64,000 bases of DNA, from the NCBI GenBank assembly GCA_022827905.1, contig JAJEIQ010000017.1:37359-101358 (forward strand). Direction: 5' to 3'. The stretch comes from Pseudomonadales bacterium (GTDB lineage: Bacteria > Pseudomonadota > Gammaproteobacteria > Pseudomonadales > Azotimanducaceae). Below, piece by piece: positions 41,222 through 50,300 of the stretch (the first letter of the stretch is position 1; the number at the start of each line of letters is the position of its first letter). The notes beneath the pieces are model-generated. The model searched no databases. It was not told the DNA's origin and saw only the letters and a program-made list of their open reading frames with translations. The position numbers and the translations under genes are program-made.

Positions 41222-42286
41222 ATGAAGATACTCCGCACTCCAGACGCTCGCTTTGAGAATCTGGCCGACTACCCGTTCACGGCGCACTACACCGGCATAG
41301 ACACTGGCGATGGCAGCGAACTGCGCATTCATCACTTGGATGAGGGGCCCCGCGATGGCTCGCTGGTGCTGTGCATGCACGGCCAGCCCGTTTGGAGCTA
41401 TCTGTATCGAAAGGTCATTCCCCATCTGACGGCGGCGGGCCTGCGGGTCGTCGCGCCGGACCTGGTGGGCTACGGGAAGTCCGACAAGCCCGCCGCACGG
41501 GAGGATTACAGCTACGAACGCCAAGTCGAGTGGATGGGGCAGTGGCTTGAGCGCAACGATTTTTCCGGGATCACTTTCTTCGGCCAGGACTGGGGCGGCC
41601 TCATCGGGCTGCGGCTGGTGGTCAACCACCCGCACCGCTTCGACCGCGTGGTGATTTCCAACACCGGCCTGCCCTACAACCCCGACGTGCCGGAAGCCGC
41701 CGTCAAGGACATCGAGGCGTTTCGCGCCAATGCGCCAACGCCAAGCTTGGTCGAGATGCAGGGGGCGCTGAGCCGCATGGACCATGGCAGCCCCGCCCGC
41801 AAGTTCGCCTACTGGCAGAAGTTCTGCTGGGAAACCGAGAATCTGCCGATCGGATTCATGATGTCGATGATGATCGAACGGCACCCGAGGCCCATCCAAG
41901 CCTTGAAGTTCCTGCTGCACAAAGCCGGCGTCAACTCGCCTCTGCCCACCGCTTTGGCCAAGGCCTACGAGGCGCCCTTCCCGGACCCAAGCTACAAGAT
42001 GGGGCCCCGCGCCATGCCGAGCCAAGTGCCGACGCTGCCGACCTCGCCGTCCTTGGACGAGCAGCGCAAGGCCTGGGCGTTTTTCGAGTCCTTCGACAAG
42101 CCTTTTCTGTGCGCCTTCGCTGACAACGATCCGGTCACCCGCGGCGGGGAAGCGCAATTTCGGGAAAAAGTGCCGGGAACCAAAGGGTTGCCCCACACCA
42201 CCATCAAAGGAGGCGGGCACTTCGTGCAGGAGAACGCCCCCGAACAGGTGGCCCAAGCCATCATTGGCCTGATTCGGACAACCTGA
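41222..42286 (+). CDS. Haloalkane-dehalogenase-like alpha/beta hydrolase
   Basis: 354 residues. Nucleophile Asp123 in G-Q-D-W-G-G with Trp124 as halide-binding residue, acid candidate Asp301/303 in F-A-D-N-D-P, and His333 in G-G-G-H-F-V-Q-E are laid out as in haloalkane dehalogenases of subfamily I (DhlA/DhmA type). The oxyanion segment reads H-G-Q-P-V-W instead of the H-G-E-P-T-W I recall for that subfamily. Hydrolytic removal of halide from an alkane is the best call; an epoxide hydrolase cannot be excluded. Follows the acyl-CoA dehydrogenase by 69 bases. Confidence 0.82.
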   Translation: MKILRTPDARFENLADYPFTAHYTGIDTGDGSELRIHHLDEGPRDGSLVLCMHGQPVWSYLYRKVIPHLTAAGLRVVAPDLVGYGKSDKPAAREDYSYERQVEWMGQWLERNDFSGITFFGQDWGGLIGLRLVVNHPHRFDRVVISNTGLPYNPDVPEAAVKDIEAFRANAPTPSLVEMQGALSRMDHGSPARKFAYWQKFCWETENLPIGFMMSMMIERHPRPIQALKFLLHKAGVNSPLPTALAKAYEAPFPDPSYKMGPRAMPSQVPTLPTSPSLDEQRKAWAFFESFDKPFLCAFADNDPVTRGGEAQFREKVPGTKGLPHTTIKGGGHFVQENAPEQVAQAIIGLIRTT

Positions 42287-42296
42287 GCCGGGACCG

Positions 42297-43001
42297 GTGA
42301 TGGTAAAGGCGGCCACAGCGGTCCTGGCGACCGCAATGATTCTGATGTCGATGGCGGCAGTGGCATTCTGGCTGGCATTCCTCTCCCCGCGTCCGCCGCT
42401 GACCACGGACCCCGCGACGCTCGCCGGCGACGGCAGCGCCATCGACTATTGCGAGCTGCCGGTGCTGGACGGCAGCGGCAAGCGGGCGGCCGACATCCCC
42501 AAGGGAAACACGCCGGGGTGCAGCTACAGCCACTTCCCACTCCCTGTCTTAAGGGAATGCACGGAGCCCCTGCCCGAGGGCGCGGCGGACATTCGCGGAC
42601 TGTGGATTGGCGTGACGGGCAAGGTCGGGCACGTGGAACGGGTGGAGCAGTGCGGCGCGCGCACGGTGGTCACCAGCAGCGGCATCATTCACGACTCCGG
42701 CCCCAACAGCACCGGCGGCCTCAACACCAACGACACCGAGGGCGGGGTGCTGTTCACCGCAGGCGACAAGGAATTCTGCCCACGCACCTCCGCCGGCATG
42801 TTCTGGAAGGACGGCGTACTCGAGTTCCGCATCTTTGGCTGGGGTCCGACCGTCGTGCGGCGCTACCTCGACGAAGGGCAGCTCGTCTGGGAGTATGCGG
42901 ACGGCAGCGTGACGCGCATGAACCGGTTGTGCCATTTGCCCGAAGCCCATCGGGTGCCGAAACCCAGAGGCCGGCGCTTCGCCCTTGGCGCGGCAGGCTA
43001 A
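42297..43001 (+). CDS. Membrane-anchored protein of unknown function
   Basis: 234 residues beginning GTG-ATG at 42297/42300, ten bases after the hydrolase. Residues 5-32 are hydrophobic and form a transmembrane anchor or uncleaved signal. The periplasmic part has six cysteines and a strand-rich pattern with repeated Gly/Trp (I-R-G-L-W-I-G-V-T-G, F-R-I-F-G-W-G-P), suggesting a lipocalin-like or META-like barrel. I do not recognise a family. Convergent with the first WS/DGAT gene. Confidence 0.65.
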   Translation: MMVKAATAVLATAMILMSMAAVAFWLAFLSPRPPLTTDPATLAGDGSAIDYCELPVLDGSGKRAADIPKGNTPGCSYSHFPLPVLRECTEPLPEGAADIRGLWIGVTGKVGHVERVEQCGARTVVTSSGIIHDSGPNSTGGLNTNDTEGGVLFTAGDKEFCPRTSAGMFWKDGVLEFRIFGWGPTVVRRYLDEGQLVWEYADGSVTRMNRLCHLPEAHRVPKPRGRRFALGAAG

Positions 43002-43007
43002 ACCCGT

Positions 43008-44531
43008 TCAGCTTCCAAAGGCTTTGGCGCGGGCGGCGCGCACCTCCGTCAACGCGGCTTCGGCCATGTGGCTGTAGTCCTTGGCGATGGCTGCCACCTT
43101 GGCGTCGGCCACCGCGCCGGAGCCCAAGGCGGCCGTGCGCGTCTCCTCAAAGCTCTGCCGGATGCAGGCCATGAAGAAGTCCGGGTCGGGGATCATGTCC
43201 CGGCACGAGGTGAAGCTAATCGTGAACTCGCCGCAGTAGCTGCTGATGGGCATGATGAGCCCCATGTTGTGCGTGACCGGGCCGTAGCCAATGGTGGTCA
43301 CGGTCCGGCAGCCCATGGTGTAGAGCGGCACTTGGGGGCCGGGCACATTGGTGATGGAGCAGTTGAAGGCCGGCGCCGCCTGGTTGGCGCGGGCGAACTC
43401 CGTGGTCAGGCGCTGGGCAAGGTTGGACACCGCCGCCGGCATGAACTCGTTGTAGCGCAGCATGGTGTCGGCGCCGACCGCGTTGGCCATCTGCTTGGCC
43501 GCCGAAGTGGCGTCGCGCACATGCTTGAGGCGTTCCACCGGGTCTTCAATGTGGGTGCCGATGGTGACGAACATGGCCGACACCGCGTTGCCCTGCCCAT
43601 ACTCCGCCGACGGCTTGCGCACGCTGATGGGCGCCATGGCCAGCAGCGAGTCATCCGGCAGCTCGATCTTCTCCTGAAGGTAACGACGCAGTGCGCCGCC
43701 GCAGAGGGTCAACGCCAGATCGTTCACCGTGGCGCCGGCGACTTCGTTCTTGATCGCCCGCACCTCGTCCAAGGGAAAACGCTCAAAGCCCACCACGCGA
43801 TGAGCACTGACCGGGGCGTTGAAGCGGGTTTTGGGCACCGGTGTGGCCTGCGGCAGCTCCTGGCGCATGGATTCGGACAATGCCGGCGCTGCTGGGGCCG
43901 CGGTGGCGAGGAATTCCGCGATTTGCAGCGGCCGCAGCAGCGCGTTGCCCCAGGAGCGGATCAGCAGTTCCCCATCATCCGGCACCGGGTCGGCGCGCCA
44001 AGGCTCGGGCGGCGGCACTGGCGCCATCTCCGGGGCCAAATCGGCTAGGGCCAAGGCCATCTCCAACCCGGAGGCGCCGTCGATGGCGCAGTGATGGGTC
44101 TTGAACAGCAGGCCGACGCAGCCCTCCGGCACCCCTTCCAGCCGGTGCAAGCCGTGGATGAGGTAAACCTCCCAAGGCGGGCGGCTCATGTCCAACGGGC
44201 GGCTGAGGATGCGCGCCGCCAGCGTGTAAAGCGCCTGCCAGTCCTGGGGCGCGGGCAGGCCCACCTCGCGAACGTGATACTCCAGGTCGAAGCCCGCATC
44301 CTCGATCCAGTAGGGATGGTCCAAGCCAAACGGCACGTTGACCAGCCGCCGGCGAGCGGCCGGCATCAGGTGCAGGCGCTCCTCATAGAAGCCCATCACC
44401 GCTTCCAGGGTCAGCGGCCCGTACGGCGACGTGGACGGATCCAGAATGGCGACCGAGGCCACGTGCATCGGCGTCGCCGGCGTGTCTTGGTATATGAAGG
44501 AGGCGTCTTGGGCGCTCAGTTGCTGCAGCAT
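43008..44531 (-). CDS. Wax ester synthase/diacylglycerol acyltransferase (WS/DGAT)
   Basis: 507 residues with the condensation-type active site H146-H147-x3-D151-G (T-H-H-C-A-I-D-G) and the family landmarks F-I-Y-Q-D-T near the N-terminus, P-x-x-x-F-N near 235, N-D-x-x-L-x-x-C-G near 270 and P-G-P near 400. It joins acyl-CoA to a fatty alcohol or diacylglycerol to make storage wax esters or triacylglycerol. Second of two adjacent WS/DGAT genes. Confidence 0.92.
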   Translation of the reverse strand: MLQQLSAQDASFIYQDTPATPMHVASVAILDPSTSPYGPLTLEAVMGFYEERLHLMPAARRRLVNVPFGLDHPYWIEDAGFDLEYHVREVGLPAPQDWQALYTLAARILSRPLDMSRPPWEVYLIHGLHRLEGVPEGCVGLLFKTHHCAIDGASGLEMALALADLAPEMAPVPPPEPWRADPVPDDGELLIRSWGNALLRPLQIAEFLATAAPAAPALSESMRQELPQATPVPKTRFNAPVSAHRVVGFERFPLDEVRAIKNEVAGATVNDLALTLCGGALRRYLQEKIELPDDSLLAMAPISVRKPSAEYGQGNAVSAMFVTIGTHIEDPVERLKHVRDATSAAKQMANAVGADTMLRYNEFMPAAVSNLAQRLTTEFARANQAAPAFNCSITNVPGPQVPLYTMGCRTVTTIGYGPVTHNMGLIMPISSYCGEFTISFTSCRDMIPDPDFFMACIRQSFEETRTAALGSGAVADAKVAAIAKDYSHMAEAALTEVRAARAKAFGS

Positions 44532-44540
44532 GGCACTCGC

Positions 44541-45965
44541 CTACCCGGCTGCCGAACTTAAGCTTTGAAACGACTCATCGAGCGCCTCCGCCAGCCGCTC
44601 CGGGTCCGGCAGCATCTCCCGGCATGACGTGAACGAGAGCGTGATGCCGCCGTCGTAGCTGAGCACCGGGAAGATCAGGCCCATGCCGTCGAACAGCGGC
44701 CCGAGGCCATGGGTGCGCAGCAGCTTGGCGCCCGCCAGGTAGAGCGGCTTCTGCGGCCCCGGCACATTGCTGACCACGCAGTTGAATGCTGGCAAGGCGC
44801 GCTCCGCCATGCCGTAGCTGGTGTACAGGCGTGCCGCCAGCGACGCCAATTGGGCGGGGATGAAACGCGAGTAGTCGGTCATCAGGCGGGCACCAATGGC
44901 GTCCGTCAACGCTTTGCTTTGGCGGGTGCCGTCGCGCACCGCTGCCAGACGTCGCAACGGGTCGTCGATCTCGGTGCCCAAGCTGGCGGTCATGGCCGCA
45001 ACCCGGTTGCCCTCCGCAGCGGATTCATCGGCGCTGCGCACGTTAATGGGCGCCATGGCCGACAAGCTCATGTCCGGCAGCTCATCGTGGGCCTGCAGAT
45101 AGCGGCGCAGGGCACCGCCAATCACGGTCAGCACGGCGTCGTTGATGGTGGCGCCATCCACCGCCCGTTTGATGCGGCGCATCGCTTCCAAGGGATAGCT
45201 GCGGCCATCCATGACCCGATGGGCGGTCACCGGGGCATTGAAGCGGGTGCGCGGCACGTTCATTCGACTTGCCGCGTGGCCGACAAGCTCGGGATTGCGC
45301 ACCGAAGCGGCCGCCCGTTGCATGGCCGGGACGGTCCGCGACAGCACTTCCGCAAAGCGGAACGGCTGCAGCACGTTGTTGCCGAAGGTGCGGGCCATGA
45401 GTTCCGGCGCCGAGGGTTCGGGTTCCCCCGCCCAGATTTTGTCCGGCAAGGGCACGCGCTCCGGTTTCGGCGATTGGTCGTGGATCACCTCGGTCAGGGC
45501 GGCCCCGGTCGCGCCGTCGATGGCGGCGTGGTGCACCTTCAGCAGCACCGCAAAAGCCCCGGCTGAAGGCTCGTGAATACCCTCGAGGCCGCTGATGACG
45601 GTCATTTCCCAAAGCGGGTGGGCACGGTCCAAGGGGAAGGAGTGCAGGCGCGCCGACTGGCGGCATAGCTGGCGCCAATCCCCCGGCGGCGGCAGGGCGA
45701 TGTGGCGCACATGGTATTCGAGGTCGAAGTGCCGATCCTCCAGCCAATAGGGATGGTCGAGCTGCAGGGGCACTTCCACCACCCGGCGGCGAAAGCACTT
45801 CGCCAAGTGCAGGCGCTTGCGCACGTTGTCAACGAGATCGCGAAAACGCACCTGTCCGCCGGGCGCGCTTGACTGATCGTAGAGGGCCACGGACCCGATG
45901 TGCATGTGGGTCGCGGGGGTCTCAAAGTAGAGAAAGGAGGCGTCCTGGCCGCCAAGTTGCTCCAT
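44541..45965 (-). CDS. Wax ester synthase/diacylglycerol acyltransferase (WS/DGAT), paralogue
   Basis: 474 residues with H145-H146-x3-D150-G (V-H-H-A-A-I-D-G), F-L-Y-F-E-T near the start and V-P-G-P near residue 380. Similar in layout to its neighbour but clearly diverged, so the two may prefer different acyl or alcohol chains. The gene starts seven bases after the rpmE stop, so it may be co-transcribed with ribosomal protein L31, an unusual partner. Confidence 0.92.
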   Translation of the reverse strand: MEQLGGQDASFLYFETPATHMHIGSVALYDQSSAPGGQVRFRDLVDNVRKRLHLAKCFRRRVVEVPLQLDHPYWLEDRHFDLEYHVRHIALPPPGDWRQLCRQSARLHSFPLDRAHPLWEMTVISGLEGIHEPSAGAFAVLLKVHHAAIDGATGAALTEVIHDQSPKPERVPLPDKIWAGEPEPSAPELMARTFGNNVLQPFRFAEVLSRTVPAMQRAAASVRNPELVGHAASRMNVPRTRFNAPVTAHRVMDGRSYPLEAMRRIKRAVDGATINDAVLTVIGGALRRYLQAHDELPDMSLSAMAPINVRSADESAAEGNRVAAMTASLGTEIDDPLRRLAAVRDGTRQSKALTDAIGARLMTDYSRFIPAQLASLAARLYTSYGMAERALPAFNCVVSNVPGPQKPLYLAGAKLLRTHGLGPLFDGMGLIFPVLSYDGGITLSFTSCREMLPDPERLAEALDESFQSLSSAAG

Positions 45966-45972
45966 TTAGCAG

Positions 45973-46188
45973 CTAGCGGGCGACGCTGCGATTGCCGAAG
46001 CGCCGGTGGAACCGTTCCACCCGGCCCCTGGAATCAAGGATCTTCTGCTTGCCGGTATAAAAGGGATGGCAGGCCGAGCAGACATCGATGTGGATGTCTT
46101 CGGTCAAAGTGGAGTAGGTCTCAATGACGTTGCCGCAACTGCAGGTGGCCTTGATGGCCTGGTAGGGCGGATGGATGCCGTTCTTCAT
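45973..46188 (-). CDS. rpmE: 50S ribosomal protein L31
   Basis: 71 residues, the normal length. M-K-N-G-I-H-P-P-Y start, four cysteines (Cys16, Cys18, Cys37, Cys40) for zinc, and the [12 protein letters not shown] motif mark the zinc-binding form of L31. It stands alone from other ribosomal genes, upstream of the WS/DGAT pair. Confidence 0.97.
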   Translation of the reverse strand: MKNGIHPPYQAIKATCSCGNVIETYSTLTEDIHIDVCSACHPFYTGKQKILDSRGRVERFHRRFGNRSVAR

Positions 46189-46267
46189 GAGCGTGTTCGG
46201 GTGCGGGAAAAGCCGAGTAGTTTAGCAGAGCATGCGGCCAATTGCGCGGGCATCAACACCGCCGCCG

Positions 46268-47116
46268 CTAGTCCACGCGGCCCGGTTCGCGCCCCAACGC
46301 CGCTTCGAGTTCCGCAACCCGCGCTTCGGCTTCGGCAGCTCGCATTTCGGCTTCGGCGGCTCGCACTTCGGCCTGCTGGCGGGACTCCCTTTGCCGTCGA
46401 TAATCTTCAACCGCCTCCTGATGGCTTTTCAGGTCCTCGCCGGTCTCGGGATCCCGAATGCGCAGGTTGCCCGATTCGTTGCGGAACTCCAGATTGAGGA
46501 CGGCGCTGTGATAGCCGGACCGCTCCCGCAGCGGCGCTATGGGCTGGTAAACCCCGCCGCGCAGGCGCAAACCCAACAGATGGCCCTTGATGCTGTCCCC
46601 CCAAGGGTCGAACACCCAGTACTCCTCGATGCCGAGCCGAGCGAACAGCTCTCGGTTGGTCACCATGTCCTTGACCGCGCTCGAGCCCGAGAGCACTTCG
46701 AGCGCGAAAGAAGGCACCGCAGGCTCCTCCCACAGCTTGTAGGACAAACGTTCATGGTTGCCCACACCGAAGGCCACGAAGACATCCGGGGCCACCGAAG
46801 CCCGCCGGTCGCCTTTGCGGTAGTGCATCAGCAGATCCGAGGCCACGAAGGTGTCCGGATTCCCGGCATGCTGCGTCTTCAGCGCCGCGGCCGCATAGAG
46901 AATCTCATCGCACTGACGGGTGTTCTGCGCCAACGGCTCGCCATCCGTATGGGGGTAGCCGTTCGCGTCAACGTAAACGCGGCTGAAGGGTTTGGCGGTC
47001 GGGCTCGGCGGCGCAGGCCAAGCCTCCCCGTTGCGTTGTTCGTGCTGCGGAAGCATGTCCATACAGTACCACATCCATTTGCTGGCCTCGGAACTTCGTT
47101 TCTGAAGCATCATCAT
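46268..47116 (-). CDS. Uma2-family (DUF820) endonuclease-like protein with coiled-coil tail
   Basis: 282 residues; a second ATG at 47056 is also plausible. The PD-(D/E)XK-like core of Uma2 is seen in V-A-P-D-V-F-V-A-F near 120-130 and F-A-L-E-V-L-S near 155-162, followed by L-G-I-E-E-Y-W-V-F-D. The C-terminus is a heptad-like run of A-E-A-E-x-R-A-A segments forming a coiled coil. Such proteins are common in repeat-rich genomes and of unknown cellular role. Stands alone between rpmE and the giant-protein locus. Confidence 0.82.
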   Translation of the reverse strand: MMMLQKRSSEASKWMWYCMDMLPQHEQRNGEAWPAPPSPTAKPFSRVYVDANGYPHTDGEPLAQNTRQCDEILYAAAALKTQHAGNPDTFVASDLLMHYRKGDRRASVAPDVFVAFGVGNHERLSYKLWEEPAVPSFALEVLSGSSAVKDMVTNRELFARLGIEEYWVFDPWGDSIKGHLLGLRLRGGVYQPIAPLRERSGYHSAVLNLEFRNESGNLRIRDPETGEDLKSHQEAVEDYRRQRESRQQAEVRAAEAEMRAAEAEARVAELEAALGREPGRVD

Positions 47117-47331
47117 CCGCTTGTGAATTGGCCGTTTGGAAGTGGTGAATCGCCCTCTGTGCTGTAGGAAATTGTCCCGCTGAAACCGCTATGCGCCGGC
47201 TGTGCTGAGGCGCAATGACGTGCCCCACTTCTCCAACGCAACGAAGGCAAGATGCCCTTGAACGCTAGCTTGGATTTTGGGGGTCGAAGCGCTCCAAATG
47301 CCCGAAAAATTGCCCGTCACCGGAGCCTTCA

Positions 47332-50300
47332 TCAGCGCCCGCCCGACGACAGGTTCGTCAAGTGGCCCGTGGGGCTTTCCAGCAGGCTCATCACCCGGAC
47401 CTCCGGTTCCGTCGCGACCGAGAACCGCCATTTGCCGGTGCCGTCCCGCAGCGGATCCCGGTCCCAGTGACCCTCCCCGAACGTCTCGGAGGGAACGCCC
47501 GCCTCCAGTTCCGCCGCCGACAGCGTCAGCACGCCCCGCGCCGGCACGGTCACAAAGGCTGCGCCGTCCGGCGAGCCGCCCGCGTCGTCGGTCCCCTGGA
47601 TCGTCGCCACAGCCTCCCAAGCAAGCGGGTTCACCAGCCGCAGCCGGCTCACCTGCCGGGTGTTGCTGCCGGGGTTGAAGAACGCCGCCCGGCGGCGCCC
47701 GTCCTCCACCGCCACCACCCCGTGCATCGCCGTCAGGAAGCCGTCCTCCGTGCGGACATACGCCAGCACCTCAATGTCTAGGCCGCTCGTCAGCTCCAGA
47801 CGCCAGTCCCCCTCGCCGGGGGGACCCGCGCTCCCCGACAGCCCCTTGGCCGCGTTGCCGAACTCCAAGTCCGAGGAGTTGAAGTGCGCCGCCGCCCCCG
47901 CCTCAACGGACAGCTCCAGCGGACCGTGCGCGGTCCCCGCATCGTCGAACGCGGCGATGCGCACCGTCCCGGCGCGGCCCGAGCGGTTGATGACCCGCAC
48001 GAACCCCTCCCGGCCGTTCGCGTCCGAGGCCGCGGGCATCAGCGGCACGTGGTGCGCGCCGTCCGCGTCCGGCGGCCGCGGGCCGGAGGACAGGTTGGTC
48101 AGGTGCCCGGTCGCCGTGCTCTCCAGCAGGCTCATCGCCGCCACTGGCCCGTCGGACTCCACCGTCAGCCGCCACTTGCCCTCGCCGTCGCCCAGCGCGC
48201 CCTCCAGCTCCGCATCGCCCGCCTCCAACTGCAGGGCGCCAAACTCCCGGGAGGCCCCTGCCGCCACCGTGAACCGCACCGGGCCGCCCGGCGACGCGCC
48301 CGCGTCGTCCACGCCCCGCACCGTAACCTGGGCCGGCTCCCGGCCCGGGTTGACCACCCGCAGCCGGCTCGCCTGCCGGTCGTTGCTCGCCGGGTTGAAC
48401 GTGGCGATCCGGCTGACGCCCCCCTCAACCGGCGCGGCGTCGTGCATGGAGGTCACGAAGCCGTCCGCGGTGCGCACGTAGGACAGCGCCTCGATCTCAA
48501 GGTCCGTCTCGAACTCCAGGCGCCAGTCGCCCTCGCCCAGGCCAACGCCCTCCGCGAGGCCCTTGGCGGCATTGCCGTCCTCAAGGTCGCCGGAGTTGAA
48601 GTGCGCCGCGCCGTTGGCCTTGAGCCGCAGCCGCACCGGGCCGCGCCGCGAACCCGCGTCGTCCACCGCCGTGATGCGCACGTCGCCCGCCCTTTCGGAC
48701 AGGTTGACCAGCCGCACGAACCCCTCGCGTTCGCGGTTCGCGGCCGACAGGAACAGCGGCACCGAGGGAATGCCGACGGTCACCGTGAACCGCCGCGTCA
48801 TCGTCTCGCCGTCCGGGGCCGTCGCCGTCACCGTCACCTCCGCCGTTCCCGCTTGGCCGGGCGTCACCGTCAGCGCACCGTCCTCGACGGAAACCGACGC
48901 CACCGCCCCGTCGCTGGACTCCGCCGCGTAGTCCGCAAAGCCGAGGAAGTATGAGAATACGCCCGCAAGGTCGATCGTGTCCTGCCCGCGGCCGAGCGTC
49001 AGGGACCGATCCTTGATTCCGTAAAGCACCAGCGGCGGGCCTGCGGCGACCCGCACGCCCAAATAGCAGTGGCCGCGCGTCAGGCCGACCACCCGGCTCG
49101 GCGAGCAAAGGTCCCTCGCGCTCGGATTCCACACCGCCTGCGGCCGGCCATCCAGCCGGACGGTGACCGGGCCGCTGTTCTCAGGCGTCACGGTGAACGT
49201 TTCGCTGCGGATCTCGCCTGCGGCGATCCGAACGTCCCCAACCGAGGCCGAGCCGCCCGACACGCCAATCGACGCCGTCACGTCGAATGGCGCCGCCGAG
49301 GCGATCTCGACCGCGACCTCCGCCGCCGCGCCCGCCGCCGGCTCCGTCGCGGGAAGCGCGACCGGGGTCGGCGCGAACGTGAACGGCGCGCCCGGATTGC
49401 CGCGCAGGTCTAAGTCCCACAGCTTGAGGCCGCGCAGAGCGCCCGGCCCAAGTTCCCGGAGCTTGCTTTCCGCGAGGGTAATGCGGCTAAGGAACGGGCT
49501 CGCCTCGAACAACCCCGGCCCCAACGACGTGATCCCGCTTTGACGCAGGCTCAGTTGCCAGAGCCGGTCCAATCCGTCGAATGCGCCCTCCTGAACCGCA
49601 CCCAGCCGGTTTTCGGCGAGGCTTAGAGTCCGCAACTGCCCAAGTCCCGCAAACAGTCCTTCCGGAATCGCTTGCAGCCCGCTGCCGGTCAGGAACAGCT
49701 CTTTCAGCTGCGATAAACCGCCGAACACGCCCGGCTCCAGCTTCATTCGGTTGTAATTCAAATTCAGGGTGCGCAACTTCGACAGGCTCTCGAAGGTTCC
49801 GGGCTGCAGCCCCGTCAGGCGATTGCTCGCCAAAAGGAGATACTCCAAGCTGACGAGGTGTTCGAATGCGGTCCTGGGGATGCGCGTCAGGCGGTTGTGG
49901 CTGAGATCCAACAGGTCCAGATTCGACAGCCCGTCGAACAGGCCGGCCGGCAGGTCCCTGATTTGGTTGTAGTGAAGGTGCAGATCCGTCAAGTTGCTCA
50001 AGCCATCGAATGCGCCGGGACCCACCTCCGCAATCCGGTTGCCGTTGACAAGCAGCTTCTCCAAGCGCGGCAACCGGTTCAACACGCCCGCTGGCAATGC
50101 CTCAATGCGGTTGATCCTAAGATCCAGGATTCGCAGTTCTGACAGCCCGTCGAACACTTGCCTGGGCAACGCCCGGATTTGGTTGCCGAGCAAGTTCAAA
50201 TGCTCCAGCGCCCCCAGGCCGTCGAACAAGCCGGGCTCAAGCCGGGCCACTTCGTTGTCCGGCAATTGAAGCATCCGAAGGCTGGACAGCCCGTCAAACG

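Noticed and set aside
39947..42442. 831-residue minus-strand frame
   Set aside because: It lies opposite the acyl-CoA dehydrogenase and dehalogenase-like genes, is His/Gly/Ala-rich and has no recognisable domain; an artefact of high GC content.
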